Below the pieces are notes generated by a model. It was not told where the DNA came from. It ran no database searches and saw only the letters and a program-made list of their open reading frames with translations. The position numbers were made by a program, and so were the translations under genes. This document shows positions 1 to 8,621 of a DNA stretch of 56,703 nt, piece by piece (position 1 is the first letter of the stretch; every line of letters starts with the position of its first letter). Origin of the DNA: Helicobacteraceae bacterium (GTDB lineage Bacteria; Campylobacterota; Campylobacteria; Campylobacterales; SZUA-545); contig JAIRKM010000009.1 in assembly GCA_031260125.1 (NCBI GenBank), forward strand, positions 1-56,703. Reading direction: 5' to 3'.

Positions 1-474
1 TTTGAAGAGTTTCCGCTTGGCGACGAGTTCGACGTTGGACCTCTGCACATCGCTGGGGTCTATTTCCAACCCGTTGACATGGAGCCAAAGGCTTTAGCGG
101 GCAACCTTGCAAAAAACAAGGCGGATATGCACATGGAAGCGGATATTTCCGCCAACAAGGAAGGCACCAAGCTTGGCTACGGCGAGGGCGACTTTGTACC
201 ATTCCTTACCGTGAAGTACAAAATTCAAAAGAAAGGAAGCACCAAGGTGCAGGAAGGGACGTTTATGCCTATGAACGCGAGCGACGGTCCTCACTATGGC
301 AACAACATCAAACTTGACGGCGCAGGCACGTATAAGGTTACCTTTATCATTGAAAATCCCGAAAGAGCGGGCTATCTGCTTCACGTGGATAAGGAGACGG
401 GCGTAGAAGGCAGATTCTGGGCAAAGCCAATTGAAGTAAGCTGGGACTTTAACTGGGTTCCGCGCAAGTGGTAA
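1..474 (+). CDS. p19: Periplasmic iron-binding protein P19 (Tp34/FetP family), 5' end missing
   Basis: The reading frame is open from the first base, so the signal peptide and the first few residues lie outside the window; 157 residues remain of a family usually near 175–180. P19 is a dimeric periplasmic protein that binds copper and iron and works with an FTR1-type permease and the downstream ABC-like genes in iron uptake. Family metal-site signatures are visible: a His in the MHMEAD segment, the block FMPMNASDGPHYG with Met and His, and a His in LLHVDKETG. The next four genes match the order seen downstream of p19 in Campylobacter jejuni (Cj1660–Cj1663), which fixes the identity. The FTR1-like permease expected upstream is not in view. 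No internal damage is seen. Confidence 0.93.
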   Translation, partial: FEEFPLGDEFDVGPLHIAGVYFQPVDMEPKALAGNLAKNKADMHMEADISANKEGTKLGYGEGDFVPFLTVKYKIQKKGSTKVQEGTFMPMNASDGPHYGNNIKLDGAGTYKVTFIIENPERAGYLLHVDKETGVEGRFWAKPIEVSWDFNWVPRKW

Positions 475-503
475 GAAGGGTCTTGATCTTATTTTAGTAC
501 AAT

Positions 504-557
504 GCGCTCCGATTGCTCCTAGCGCGCCATTTTTTGGGCGTGTGCCGATCGGGGCGC
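504..557 (+). other. Nested hairpin between p19 and the DUF2318 gene
   Basis: A 10-bp outer stem (GCGCTCCGAT at 504–513 with ATCGGGGCGC at 548–557, one G·U pair) encloses a 7-bp inner stem (522–528 with 537–543, two G·U pairs). The 3' side is followed by TTTGTG, not a full T-run, so it is a weak terminator at best. An attenuator or mRNA-stabilising structure would let P19 be made in excess over the membrane components. The structure was found by eye; its role is inferred. Confidence 0.4.
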
Positions 558-594
558 TTTGTGTTGAAAAGAGATTGGATAAGTAGGATAAAGA

Positions 595-1833
595 ATGCTT
601 CACTATTTGGTAAACGTAACAGATACGTTGTTTTTCCCTGCCGTATTGATAGGCGTTGTACTTGGAATCTACGCGGGATCGGTAAAAGGCAAAGCCATGC
701 TGATCGGCGCCGCGCTTGGCGCTACCATCGCCCTTGCCGCTGCTTTGATAAGACAGTTTGAGCCAAAGGCGCTTACACGCGAGTATTACGATCTTGCCAT
801 TCTAATTCCCATGGTAGTTTTCTTGATGGCGCTTGCGATCGTTACGGCTTTAAGATTGCATATAGAAAAGATAAGCGTCGCAAGCAATATAGTCGTTTTT
901 GCGGTTTTGCTTTTGACGCTTGCGTATTCACTGACGGATATTTTTATCTACCCGTTTGAGTTTTTGAACGGGCTGGACAGCTTTTACGATAAAGAGTTCG
1001 CGCTCAGAGTGTTTGGTTACGCCGCGGCGCTTTTGATCCTACTCACTCTTTGCGGCGCCGTTTATAGCGTCTCTCGCGGCGCTCCAACGGAGATTCTTGT
1101 CTTTTGCGCCGTATCGATCACGCTTCTGATCGCATTCGACAAACTTCTATCGGTTTTGTCTATTTTTTACAGCCGCAAGATGCTTCCGGACTACGGCTGG
1201 CTCACAAGCGCGATCTTCTTTTTGATATCAAATAGCCAGAGCGTTATCTTCTATCTCGTCTGCGGTTTGACAGCGCTGATCTCTCTTTCTTTATATCTGT
1301 GGGATCGTATGCAGGCGCAAGAGGGGGCAAATCCGGCGATCACACGAAAGCTGATTGCCGATTCAAGAAGAAGAAGGCGGCTCTCTTTTCTTACCGTTTT
1401 CTCCTTGTTTTTGGCGGCGCTTTCCTTAAACGGCGGCGCTTGGCTGAGCGAGCAGAATATAGAGCTTTCCCCGTTGATCGAGGTTAAAGATATAGACGGC
1501 GTTATCTCTTTTTCATTAGACGAATTTGACGACGGGCATTTAAGAAGATATGTATATAAGACAAAAAATGGAATCGATGTTAAATTTCTCATTATCAAGA
1601 AAAAACGCGGCGGATACGGCGTAGGGTTGGACGCCTGCGAAATATGCGGAGTGGCCGGATATTATGAGAAGAACGACAGGGTCATCTGTTCGCGTTGCAG
1701 CGTGGCGATCAATATCGCCACCATCGGTTTTTACGGCGGCTGCAATCCGATCCCGTTTCCGTACGAAATTACAAACTCAATGCTTCATATATATATATCA
1801 GCGTTAGAGAAAGAGGAGAATAGATTCAGATAA
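595..1833 (+). CDS. DUF2318 membrane protein of the P19 iron-uptake locus (Cj1660-like)
   Basis: A 412-residue integral membrane protein. The first ~285 residues hold repeated hydrophobic segments (about eight). The C-terminal third is a soluble DUF2318 domain with Cys pairs in CEICGVAGYY and VICSRCSV and a later GGCNPIPFPYE motif, probably a metal or Fe–S site outside the membrane. A Shine–Dalgarno-like AGGATAAAG precedes the ATG. Homologues lie directly after p19 in Campylobacter and in the fet locus of E. coli, and are thought to help move or reduce iron across the inner membrane; the exact reaction is not settled. The stop and the next start overlap as TAATG, implying translational coupling to the permease. 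Confidence 0.85.
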   Translation: MLHYLVNVTDTLFFPAVLIGVVLGIYAGSVKGKAMLIGAALGATIALAAALIRQFEPKALTREYYDLAILIPMVVFLMALAIVTALRLHIEKISVASNIVVFAVLLLTLAYSLTDIFIYPFEFLNGLDSFYDKEFALRVFGYAAALLILLTLCGAVYSVSRGAPTEILVFCAVSITLLIAFDKLLSVLSIFYSRKMLPDYGWLTSAIFFLISNSQSVIFYLVCGLTALISLSLYLWDRMQAQEGANPAITRKLIADSRRRRRLSFLTVFSLFLAALSLNGGAWLSEQNIELSPLIEVKDIDGVISFSLDEFDDGHLRRYVYKTKNGIDVKFLIIKKKRGGYGVGLDACEICGVAGYYEKNDRVICSRCSVAINIATIGFYGGCNPIPFPYEITNSMLHIYISALEKEENRFR

Positions 1834-3095
1834 TGTTTTATCAGATGATAAAGGGAGCGTTTTCACACCAGAGAGGCAAATTTATTATGATTGCCCTGAC
1901 GATCGGGCTGGGCATCTCTATGGCTACGGCTATGCTAAACGCGATGCTGGACGTGGGAGAGAAGGTCAATCAGGAGCTACGGGCATACGGCGCCAATATC
2001 GTTATACGCCCAAAGTCAACCTTTATCCTCTCCGATCTGTACGGCAGCACAGAGGGCGAATATACCCCCAGCTTTATATCTGAAAACGACATTTTGAAGA
2101 TAAAGACGATCTTCTGGGGGAACAATATCGTTGATTTCGCGCCCTTTCTGCCCGTTGAGGCAGATATTAACGGCGAAAAGTTTCGTCTTATGGGAACGTG
2201 GTTTAATAAAACCTCGCGGCTGCCGACTGGCGAAGATGTAACGACGGGAATTGTCAACCTTAAATCATGGTGGCATATCAAAGAGGGCGAATGGATAGAC
2301 GATGATGCCGAGAACGAGGTTATGCTAGGAAGCGAGGCGGCTGAAAGGCTGCGGCTTAAAAGCGGGGACACTGTGAAAATAAAGGGCGGCGAATATATCG
2401 TTAAGGCAGTTTTTGCGGCTGGAGGGGAGGAAGACGGCGACATATACATGCCGCTGAAAACCGCTCAGAATATCTCAGGAAATCTTGACAAAGTTTCCTA
2501 TATAGACCTCAGCGCCTTAACGACACCCGCAAGCGATTTGGCGCGGAAAGCGGCTGAAGACCCTAGCTCTCTTAGTGTCGATGAGCATGAGGTGTGGTAC
2601 TGCACCGCCTATATCAGTTCGATCGTCTATCAACTTGAGGAGGCGATCCCCAACATAAGGGCGAAAGCTGTCTTACAAATATCCGAATCGGAAGGGGAGA
2701 TATTAAACAAAATTCAGCTTCTTATGCTTCTTTTAACCGCTCTGGCTCTCGTCTGTTCCGCTTTGGGCGTTTCAAATCTCGTAACTGCCTATGTGATAGA
2801 AAAGAGCGTTGAGATCGGTTTATTGAAGGCGATCGGCGCTCTTGATCGAGAGGTCGTTGTCATGGTTCTCACGCAAGTTATGATCGCCGCCGCGTTCGGC
2901 TCCGCGTTGGGTTATTTTGTAGGATTGCAGCTTGCCTCGCTGATAGGTCATATCGTTTTTGGCGCGAATATAGAGCCAAATATATTGGCCGTTCCGATCT
3001 TGATCTTTCTCGTTGTTATTACTACTCTTTTGGGCAGCATACCGTCTGTGAAGATTCTGCTATCCACCCGTCCGGCGGTAACGCTTCATGGGTAA
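1833..3095 (+). CDS. ABC transporter permease, FtsX/MacB type (P19 locus, first permease)
   Basis: A 420-residue protein with MacB-type layout: an N-terminal membrane helix (residues ~15–40), a large periplasmic MacB_PCD domain (~40–280), then three membrane helices forming the FtsX domain. The segment EKSVEIGLLKAIGALDREV is the usual FtsX cytoplasmic loop that contacts the ATPase. Proteins of this kind transmit mechanical force across the membrane rather than forming a classical import pore. It is the Cj1661 equivalent and is coupled to both neighbours, overlapping the upstream gene by one base and the next gene by 8 nt. It probably forms a heterodimer with the next permease. Confidence 0.88.
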   Translation: MFYQMIKGAFSHQRGKFIMIALTIGLGISMATAMLNAMLDVGEKVNQELRAYGANIVIRPKSTFILSDLYGSTEGEYTPSFISENDILKIKTIFWGNNIVDFAPFLPVEADINGEKFRLMGTWFNKTSRLPTGEDVTTGIVNLKSWWHIKEGEWIDDDAENEVMLGSEAAERLRLKSGDTVKIKGGEYIVKAVFAAGGEEDGDIYMPLKTAQNISGNLDKVSYIDLSALTTPASDLARKAAEDPSSLSVDEHEVWYCTAYISSIVYQLEEAIPNIRAKAVLQISESEGEILNKIQLLMLLLTALALVCSALGVSNLVTAYVIEKSVEIGLLKAIGALDREVVVMVLTQVMIAAAFGSALGYFVGLQLASLIGHIVFGANIEPNILAVPILIFLVVITTLLGSIPSVKILLSTRPAVTLHG

Positions 3096-4191
3096 GAGCG
3101 CCAATGTCAAAATGTTCGTTACGGCGCTTTTTGCCTTTTTTTTGCGGAGGCGATCCCGCGCTGCAACGGCGTTTCTGGCGATCGCGATCGGCGCGACAGC
3201 GCTGTTTGGAATGATGACGATCTATTACGATCTGCCCGATCGCCTCGCTAAGGTTTTCCGTGCCTATGGTGCGAATCTGGTTTTAGTCGGCGAGGAAGCG
3301 CTTACGAAGGAGGAGATAGAAAACATTAGGGAGTTTCTGCCGCAGGATTCTTTGATCGGCATCGCTCCTTACGCCTACAGAAGTTTAATGCTGAATTCAA
3401 GGTTGGCTACGGCGGCATATACCGATTTGAGCGAAGCGCTCGCGATCAGCCCGTACTGGCAGATTAAGGGAAGGTTGCCGGAAAACGCAAAGGAGGCGCT
3501 GATCGGTTCCGATCTTGCCGATACGCTGAATGTGAAGATCGGTTCGGCGGTGAAGCTCAAAGATGTCAACGAGGACGTTCTCATCACGGGCATAGTAAAG
3601 ACGGGCGGTAGCGGTGATATGTTTTTGTTTCTTGAGATCGAGGCGATGGGGGTGGATTACGCCGCCGATCTCGCGGAGGTAAGCGTCAGTCTCACTGGAG
3701 ACGGGCTTGAGAGGCTTCAGAACTCGCTGCGCGAACGCTTTCCCCACATAACGCCCAAGCCGATCAAGAGAGTGGCGAACTCGGAAGCCTCGACGCTTAA
3801 TAAGATCGAAGCGCTAGTCGCGCTGGCGACGATCGTGGTTCTTGCCCTGACGCTGATCTGCGTTTCCACAACCATGACCGCGATCGTTTTAGAGCGGCTT
3901 AAAGAGATCGGCTTAAAAAAGGCGATCGGCGCTAGAAGCGGGGCGATCATAACGGAGTTTTTGTCAGAGGCGCTGGTTTTGGGTCTTGTGGGCGGCGCGT
4001 TTGGCTGTGCGCTGGGATTTGCCTTTGCCAATTACGCAAGCAATTCTGTCTTTGGGGTATCGGTCAATTTCAGCCTCGCCCTGGCGGTCGCCTCAACGCT
4101 TATATCGATTGTTTTTACGGCGTTTGCCGCGATTTTTCCCGTATATTCCGCGGCGAATATAAATCCGATTATCGCTTTGAGAGGAGAGTAG
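3088..4191 (+). CDS. ABC transporter permease, FtsX/MacB type (P19 locus, second permease)
   Basis: A 367-residue paralogue of the preceding permease with the same plan: an N-terminal helix (residues ~25–45), a periplasmic domain (~50–230) and three C-terminal helices with the ATPase-contact segment LERLKEIGLKKAIGA. Its ATG lies inside the end of the previous gene. It corresponds to Cj1662. Two different permease subunits with one ATPase fit an asymmetric MacB-like complex. A run of eight T near the start (codons for AFF) is in frame and probably not meaningful. The stop lies 6 nt before the GTG of the ATPase gene. Confidence 0.87.
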   Translation: MGKSANVKMFVTALFAFFLRRRSRAATAFLAIAIGATALFGMMTIYYDLPDRLAKVFRAYGANLVLVGEEALTKEEIENIREFLPQDSLIGIAPYAYRSLMLNSRLATAAYTDLSEALAISPYWQIKGRLPENAKEALIGSDLADTLNVKIGSAVKLKDVNEDVLITGIVKTGGSGDMFLFLEIEAMGVDYAADLAEVSVSLTGDGLERLQNSLRERFPHITPKPIKRVANSEASTLNKIEALVALATIVVLALTLICVSTTMTAIVLERLKEIGLKKAIGARSGAIITEFLSEALVLGLVGGAFGCALGFAFANYASNSVFGVSVNFSLALAVASTLISIVFTAFAAIFPVYSAANINPIIALRGE

Positions 4192-4197
4192 CATATT

Positions 4198-4845
4198 GTG
4201 AATATTGTAGAACTTAAAGAGGTCTCTGTCGTATACGATCAGATCGCGGCGTTGCGCGGCATAAACTTAGAGGTAAAAAAGGGCGAAATGCTCGCGGTTA
4301 TGGGTCCTTCTGGATCGGGCAAAACAACGATGATGAATATCATCGGCTGCCTAGATCGCGTAACGAGCGGCGATCTGATCTTAGACGGGGAGAACATATC
4401 AAAGGCAAGCCTGAAAAAACTCACCGACATAAGAAAAGAGAAGATAGGCTTGATCTTTCAGCAGTTTCATCTTGTCCCCTACTTGACGGCGCTGCAAAAC
4501 GTGATGCTCGCTCAGTACTATCACAGCATCGTTGACGAGAAGGAGGCGCTTTCGGCGCTTGCGCGCGTGGGGCTGGAGAAGCGGTGCGAGCATCTGCCCA
4601 AGGAGCTTTCCGGCGGGGAACAGCAGAGAGTCTGCATAGCAAGGGCGCTGATCAACTACCCCAAGCTGATCTTAGCCGACGAGCCGACCGGCAATCTGGA
4701 CGAAGCGAACGAACAGATCGTGATCGATATTTTTAAGGGCATCAACGCCGATGGAAGCACGATCATCATCGTAACCCACGATCCAGAGGTGGCAAAAAGC
4801 GCGGACAGGATCGTAACGCTCGAACACGGCAGGGTCGTCAAATGA
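4198..4845 (+). CDS. ABC transporter ATP-binding protein (P19 locus, LolD/MacB type)
   Basis: A 215-residue cytoplasmic ATPase starting at GTG. All hallmarks are intact: Walker A GPSGSGKTT (residues ~34–42), Q-loop in FQQFHLVPYL, signature LSGGEQQR, Walker B LILADEPTG, and the switch His in VTHDP. Length and sequence class match LolD/MacB ATPases that pair with FtsX-type permeases, so it should power the two permeases just upstream (Cj1663 equivalent). In C. jejuni this gene is followed by two thioredoxin-like genes; here it is followed after ~100 nt by a copper ATPase gene, so the locus looks shortened. Confidence 0.9.
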   Translation: MNIVELKEVSVVYDQIAALRGINLEVKKGEMLAVMGPSGSGKTTMMNIIGCLDRVTSGDLILDGENISKASLKKLTDIRKEKIGLIFQQFHLVPYLTALQNVMLAQYYHSIVDEKEALSALARVGLEKRCEHLPKELSGGEQQRVCIARALINYPKLILADEPTGNLDEANEQIVIDIFKGINADGSTIIIVTHDPEVAKSADRIVTLEHGRVVK

Positions 4846-4943
4846 CGGCGCTTTAGAGGCGTTTCAGATACAATACCCGCGACAACAACCGCGTTATCAG
4901 CGGAGCGAGAGGTAGCTTTGTTTCAACTGGTAAAGGCGGCGCT

Positions 4944-7295
4944 TTGAAGTGCGCCCACTGCGGCTTGGAGTGCCGCGAGATAATCACAGAGGGCGATCTC
5001 TCCTTTTGCTGCGAGGGTTGCCGCGGCGTCTATCACCTGCTGCGCGATATGAAACTAGAGAGATTTTACGCGCTCAAAGGCGGCAGTACTCTTTCGGCGC
5101 CTAAAGAGCCTTTATTCGACAGCGGGCGTTTTGACAGCGAAGCCTTTAAGAGGCGCTACGTCAAAGACAAAAACGGCTTCAAAGAGGTAAGCCTGATATT
5201 TGAGGGGATACACTGCACCGCCTGTATCTGGCTCAACGAGAAGGTGCTTGAGCGTACGGAGGGGATCAAGAAGACGCAGATAAACTTTACGACGCACAAG
5301 GCGAAGATACTTTTTGATCCGGAAAAGATCACGCCTAGTCGTATTGTCGATACGATCCGATCGATCGGATACGATGCCGCGCCGTACGATCCGCAGCTTG
5401 CCGAAGCGCACGCCGAAAGAGAGCGCAAGGACTACTACACCCGCCTCGTCGTAGCCGTATTCGCCGTGATGAACGTGATGTGGCTGGCGGTGGCGCGTTA
5501 CCTTGGGCTTTTCAGCGGGATGGACGACGCGCTTGCTAGAGTGATCTACCTCGTGGAGTTCTGTTTGGCAACCCCCACGCTTTTCTACAGCGGCTGGGTC
5601 TTTTTCAGAGGCGGCTACTACGCCCTCAAAAATGGCTTTGTTACGATGGATCTGCTGGTCGCCACAGGCGCGACGCTTACCTATCTATACTCGATCTATG
5701 CCGCGCTGATCGCTGGAAATGAGCCCTATTTCGATTCGGTTACGATGATTATCGCTTTCGTGCTAATCGGCAAGTTTTTGGAGGTCAAGGCGAAGAAGAA
5801 CGCGGTTGACGCGCTAGACCTGCTGCTTGCCGAGTCTCCGTCCGAAGTGGTGCGGGTGCGAGACGGCACAAGGGAGCGCGTTGCGCCGGAAGTGGTAATC
5901 GCGGGCGATCTGATAGAGGCGGCGGCGGGAGAGAGGATCGTGTTTGACGGCGTTGTCGTAAGCGGAGAGGCGCTTTTGGATATGGCAAGCCTCTCTGGAG
6001 AGAGCGAACCGGTTGCCGTAAAACCCGGCAGCGTCGTTTTGGGAGGCGCGATCAACGCCAACGGCGTTTTGCTGATCGAAGCGCGGAAGGATTACGAGCA
6101 TTCCACCTTCAAAACGATCGTTACTTTGCTTGAAGAGTCGCTTGAGAACCGCCCGTCGATAGAGAATCTGGCAAACAGGCTCTCGCGCCGCTTTTCGTCC
6201 ACCGTGCTGATAATCGCCGCGCTGACTTTTTTGGGGTGGTTTGTGGGATCGCCGTTTAATCAGGCGCTGATGGTCGCCGTGAGCGTGATCGTGATTGCCT
6301 GCCCCTGCGCGCTCGCGCTCGCGACACCCATTGCTTCCGTGATCGGGGCGGGTGAAAGCGCCAAACGGCACATTCTATTCCGCGCCGCGCGTCATCTGGA
6401 GACGATGGCAAAGGCGAAACGGCTTCTTCTGGACAAGACGGGAACGCTTACGGAAGGCAAGCCCGCCGTTATTTCCTCTCAATACTTTGACGGCTTTGAC
6501 GGCGGCAGGCTGCTGGGGCTGATCGAATCTAGCACTCACCCTGTCGCCGCGGGGGTGAGGGAGTTTCTTCTCTCGCAGGGTTTTGCGGCGGCGCCGGCGC
6601 GGGGGATTACAAATATCGCGGCGCGGGGCGTGAAGGCGGACGGGCTGCTTGGCGGAAACGCGAAGCTGATCAGGGAAAACGGCATTGAGGTTGAGGAGGA
6701 GGATATAACGCACTTTTTTTTCGCTGACGGCGGGAGGATTCGGGCGAAGTTCCGCCTCGCCGATCGGCTAAGACCCAACGCGAAGGATGCGTTGGAGCGT
6801 TTGCGGCGGATGGGGCTGAGCGTAACGCTACTGACGGGAGATACAAAGCTAGAAGCGGCGAGGGTCTCTGCGGAGCTTGGCATAACCGACACGCATTCTG
6901 AGTTGCTACCGCAGGAGAAAGCGGCGCTGGTGGAGCGCTACAGGAGCGAAGGGATGGTGGTGATGGTGGGGGACGGCTTGAACGATTCTATCGCGCTTGC
7001 AAAGTCGGATATAGCCATTGCAATGCACAGCGGCACCGACACCACAATTGCGGTGAGCGACGTTATCCTGTTGAGAAGCTCGCTTTCCGATCTGGTCAGC
7101 GCCTTTGCGATCAGCCGCAAAACCTACCGGACGATCAAGCAGAACATCGCCTTCAGCTTTATCTACAACGCGCTTTCGATCCCTCTGGCTATGTGCGGCT
7201 TTGTGATGCCGCTGATCGCCGCTTTATCTATGTCGCTTAGTTCGCTGATCGTTGTGGGCAACTCATTTCGCATAAAAAAGCGGGAGGCAGAGTGA
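4944..7295 (+). CDS. ccoI: Copper-translocating P1B-type ATPase, CcoI/FixI type
   Basis: A 783-residue heavy-metal ATPase. The N-terminus has the Cys-rich metal-binding region of CcoI-type pumps (C3, C6, C10, C22, C23, C26), then one HMA domain with GIHCTACIW (~residues 88–96). The membrane CPC motif in IACPCALALATP (~450), actuator motif SGES (~350), phosphorylation motif DKTGTLT (D~497) and hinge GDGLND (~675) are intact. Members export copper to the periplasm to load the CuB site of cbb3 oxidase. The start is TTG, chosen because the metal-binding domain begins there and an AAAGGCGG stretch precedes it. A possible −10 (TACAAT, 4869–4874) suggests its own promoter. No cbb3 oxidase genes are nearby. 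Confidence 0.88.
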   Translation: MKCAHCGLECREIITEGDLSFCCEGCRGVYHLLRDMKLERFYALKGGSTLSAPKEPLFDSGRFDSEAFKRRYVKDKNGFKEVSLIFEGIHCTACIWLNEKVLERTEGIKKTQINFTTHKAKILFDPEKITPSRIVDTIRSIGYDAAPYDPQLAEAHAERERKDYYTRLVVAVFAVMNVMWLAVARYLGLFSGMDDALARVIYLVEFCLATPTLFYSGWVFFRGGYYALKNGFVTMDLLVATGATLTYLYSIYAALIAGNEPYFDSVTMIIAFVLIGKFLEVKAKKNAVDALDLLLAESPSEVVRVRDGTRERVAPEVVIAGDLIEAAAGERIVFDGVVVSGEALLDMASLSGESEPVAVKPGSVVLGGAINANGVLLIEARKDYEHSTFKTIVTLLEESLENRPSIENLANRLSRRFSSTVLIIAALTFLGWFVGSPFNQALMVAVSVIVIACPCALALATPIASVIGAGESAKRHILFRAARHLETMAKAKRLLLDKTGTLTEGKPAVISSQYFDGFDGGRLLGLIESSTHPVAAGVREFLLSQGFAAAPARGITNIAARGVKADGLLGGNAKLIRENGIEVEEEDITHFFFADGGRIRAKFRLADRLRPNAKDALERLRRMGLSVTLLTGDTKLEAARVSAELGITDTHSELLPQEKAALVERYRSEGMVVMVGDGLNDSIALAKSDIAIAMHSGTDTTIAVSDVILLRSSLSDLVSAFAISRKTYRTIKQNIAFSFIYNALSIPLAMCGFVMPLIAALSMSLSSLIVVGNSFRIKKREAE

Positions 7296-7348
7296 GTGAA
7301 ACGTTGTAAAAACCGGCGCAATAAAGCAGAGGCGTAAAGAGGCGGAGA

Positions 7349-8599
7349 GTGAAAAAAGCAACAGCACTGCGCGTCTGGCTCACCAGATCGTTCAAGCCGT
7401 TTCTGTTTCGGGGGGAAGCCGATGAGAGGCTGAACTTTCAAGAGGTTAAGAGAGTCGGCTTGTATGTGCATATTCCCTTCTGCGAAACCATCTGCGGATT
7501 TTGCCCGTACTGCAAATCGCCCTACGAATCAAAAAAAGCCGCCCGCTATGTCAAGGCTCTCATCGGCGAAATCAGAATGATCGGCAAGCAGTGCGCGGGG
7601 GTTAAAGAAGCGACAAGTCTCTACTTTGGAGGCGGCTCTCCCGCGCTTTTGCGCGAATATATTGGGGAGATCGTTGAGGCTGTAGGCGGATATTTCAGAG
7701 TCACACAGGGAATCGGCGTGGAACTGCGCCCGTCGGACGTCAATGTCGAAACCCTTTTGTCTTTGAAGCGTGCGGGAGTTTCCAAGATCAGCATTGGCGT
7801 ACAGTCGTTTCAAAGTGCGGCGCTTGCACAACTAGGGCGTCCGGCTCCCGATACGGCGGCAATTAAATCGGCGCTTGCGCAGGTGCCGTTTGAGACGGTT
7901 TCCGTGGATCTGATCTTTGCGACGCCGCGTCAGACCTTCGAGGATCTACGGCGCGATATCGACACGGCTTTTGCGATCGGCGCGAATCACGCGGCGATCT
8001 ATCCGTTCGTCAACTTTTCATTCGCGCAAAATCGTGGCGGCACGATGGGCGAAAGAGAGAAGCGGGCGTTGCTTTACCGCATCGGCGAGTATTGCGAAGG
8101 CAAGGGATATGTCCGAACCTCTGTATGGACGTTTGCCAAAGAGAGCGGCGCGCTGTATTCGTCGATGACGAGAGATAACTTTCTTGGTTTTGGCTGCTCA
8201 GCGACGAGTCTGCTGATGGATCAGTTTAAGATCAACACCTTTTCTGTGGACGAGTATATAAACCGCGTGGGGGAGACTCGCCTGCCCACCTCTTTGACCC
8301 TTCGTTTCACGCGGCGCCAGCGCATGGTATATTACCTCTTCTGGACGGCTTACACTGCGCGGATCGATCCGCGCGGCTTTGAAGATACCTTTGGCGTTGC
8401 GCTGGAAAAGGAGTTCGGGCTTGAGCTGTTTTTGGCGAGGGCGGCGGGTCTGATTGAAAAGAAGAACGGCATCTACCGCTTAACGCGCCGCGGCATATAT
8501 TATTATTACTATTTTGAGCAGTTTTATACGCTGGCTTATATTGACAAGATGTGGGGAGTTATGCGCAAGACGGCGTTTCCGGATCGGATCGCGCTGTGA
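7349..8599 (+). CDS. Radical SAM protein of the HemN/HemW (coproporphyrinogen III oxidase-like) family
   Basis: A 416-residue protein starting at GTG behind a GGCGGAGA sequence. It has HVHIPFC-type family context with the cluster motif CETICGFCPYC (CxxxCxxC plus a fourth Cys), the glycine-rich SAM segment YFGGGSPALL, and the family block KISIGVQSFQ. The C-terminal part (~320–416) resembles the HemN C-terminal domain. The superfamily includes HemN (protoporphyrinogen synthesis), HemW (haem chaperone) and ChuW/HutW-type haem-degrading enzymes; I cannot tell which applies. A run of five Tyr near the C-terminus is unusual. It lies 22 nt before a second radical SAM gene, and the two may be co-transcribed. 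Confidence 0.82.
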   Translation: MKKATALRVWLTRSFKPFLFRGEADERLNFQEVKRVGLYVHIPFCETICGFCPYCKSPYESKKAARYVKALIGEIRMIGKQCAGVKEATSLYFGGGSPALLREYIGEIVEAVGGYFRVTQGIGVELRPSDVNVETLLSLKRAGVSKISIGVQSFQSAALAQLGRPAPDTAAIKSALAQVPFETVSVDLIFATPRQTFEDLRRDIDTAFAIGANHAAIYPFVNFSFAQNRGGTMGEREKRALLYRIGEYCEGKGYVRTSVWTFAKESGALYSSMTRDNFLGFGCSATSLLMDQFKINTFSVDEYINRVGETRLPTSLTLRFTRRQRMVYYLFWTAYTARIDPRGFEDTFGVALEKEFGLELFLARAAGLIEKKNGIYRLTRRGIYYYYYFEQFYTLAYIDKMWGVMRKTAFPDRIAL

Positions 8600-8621
8600 A
8601 GGCTGAGATCGGATTAAATAC

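Noticed and set aside
1788-1799. Short TA dinucleotide run near the end of the DUF2318 gene
   Set aside because: Only about six units and in frame; not long enough to suggest a contingency repeat.
6714-6721. Run of eight T inside ccoI (and a similar one at 3135–3142) as possible slippage sites
   Set aside because: Both are in frame with no nearby alternative product; eight T is not exceptional and gives no ON/OFF pattern.
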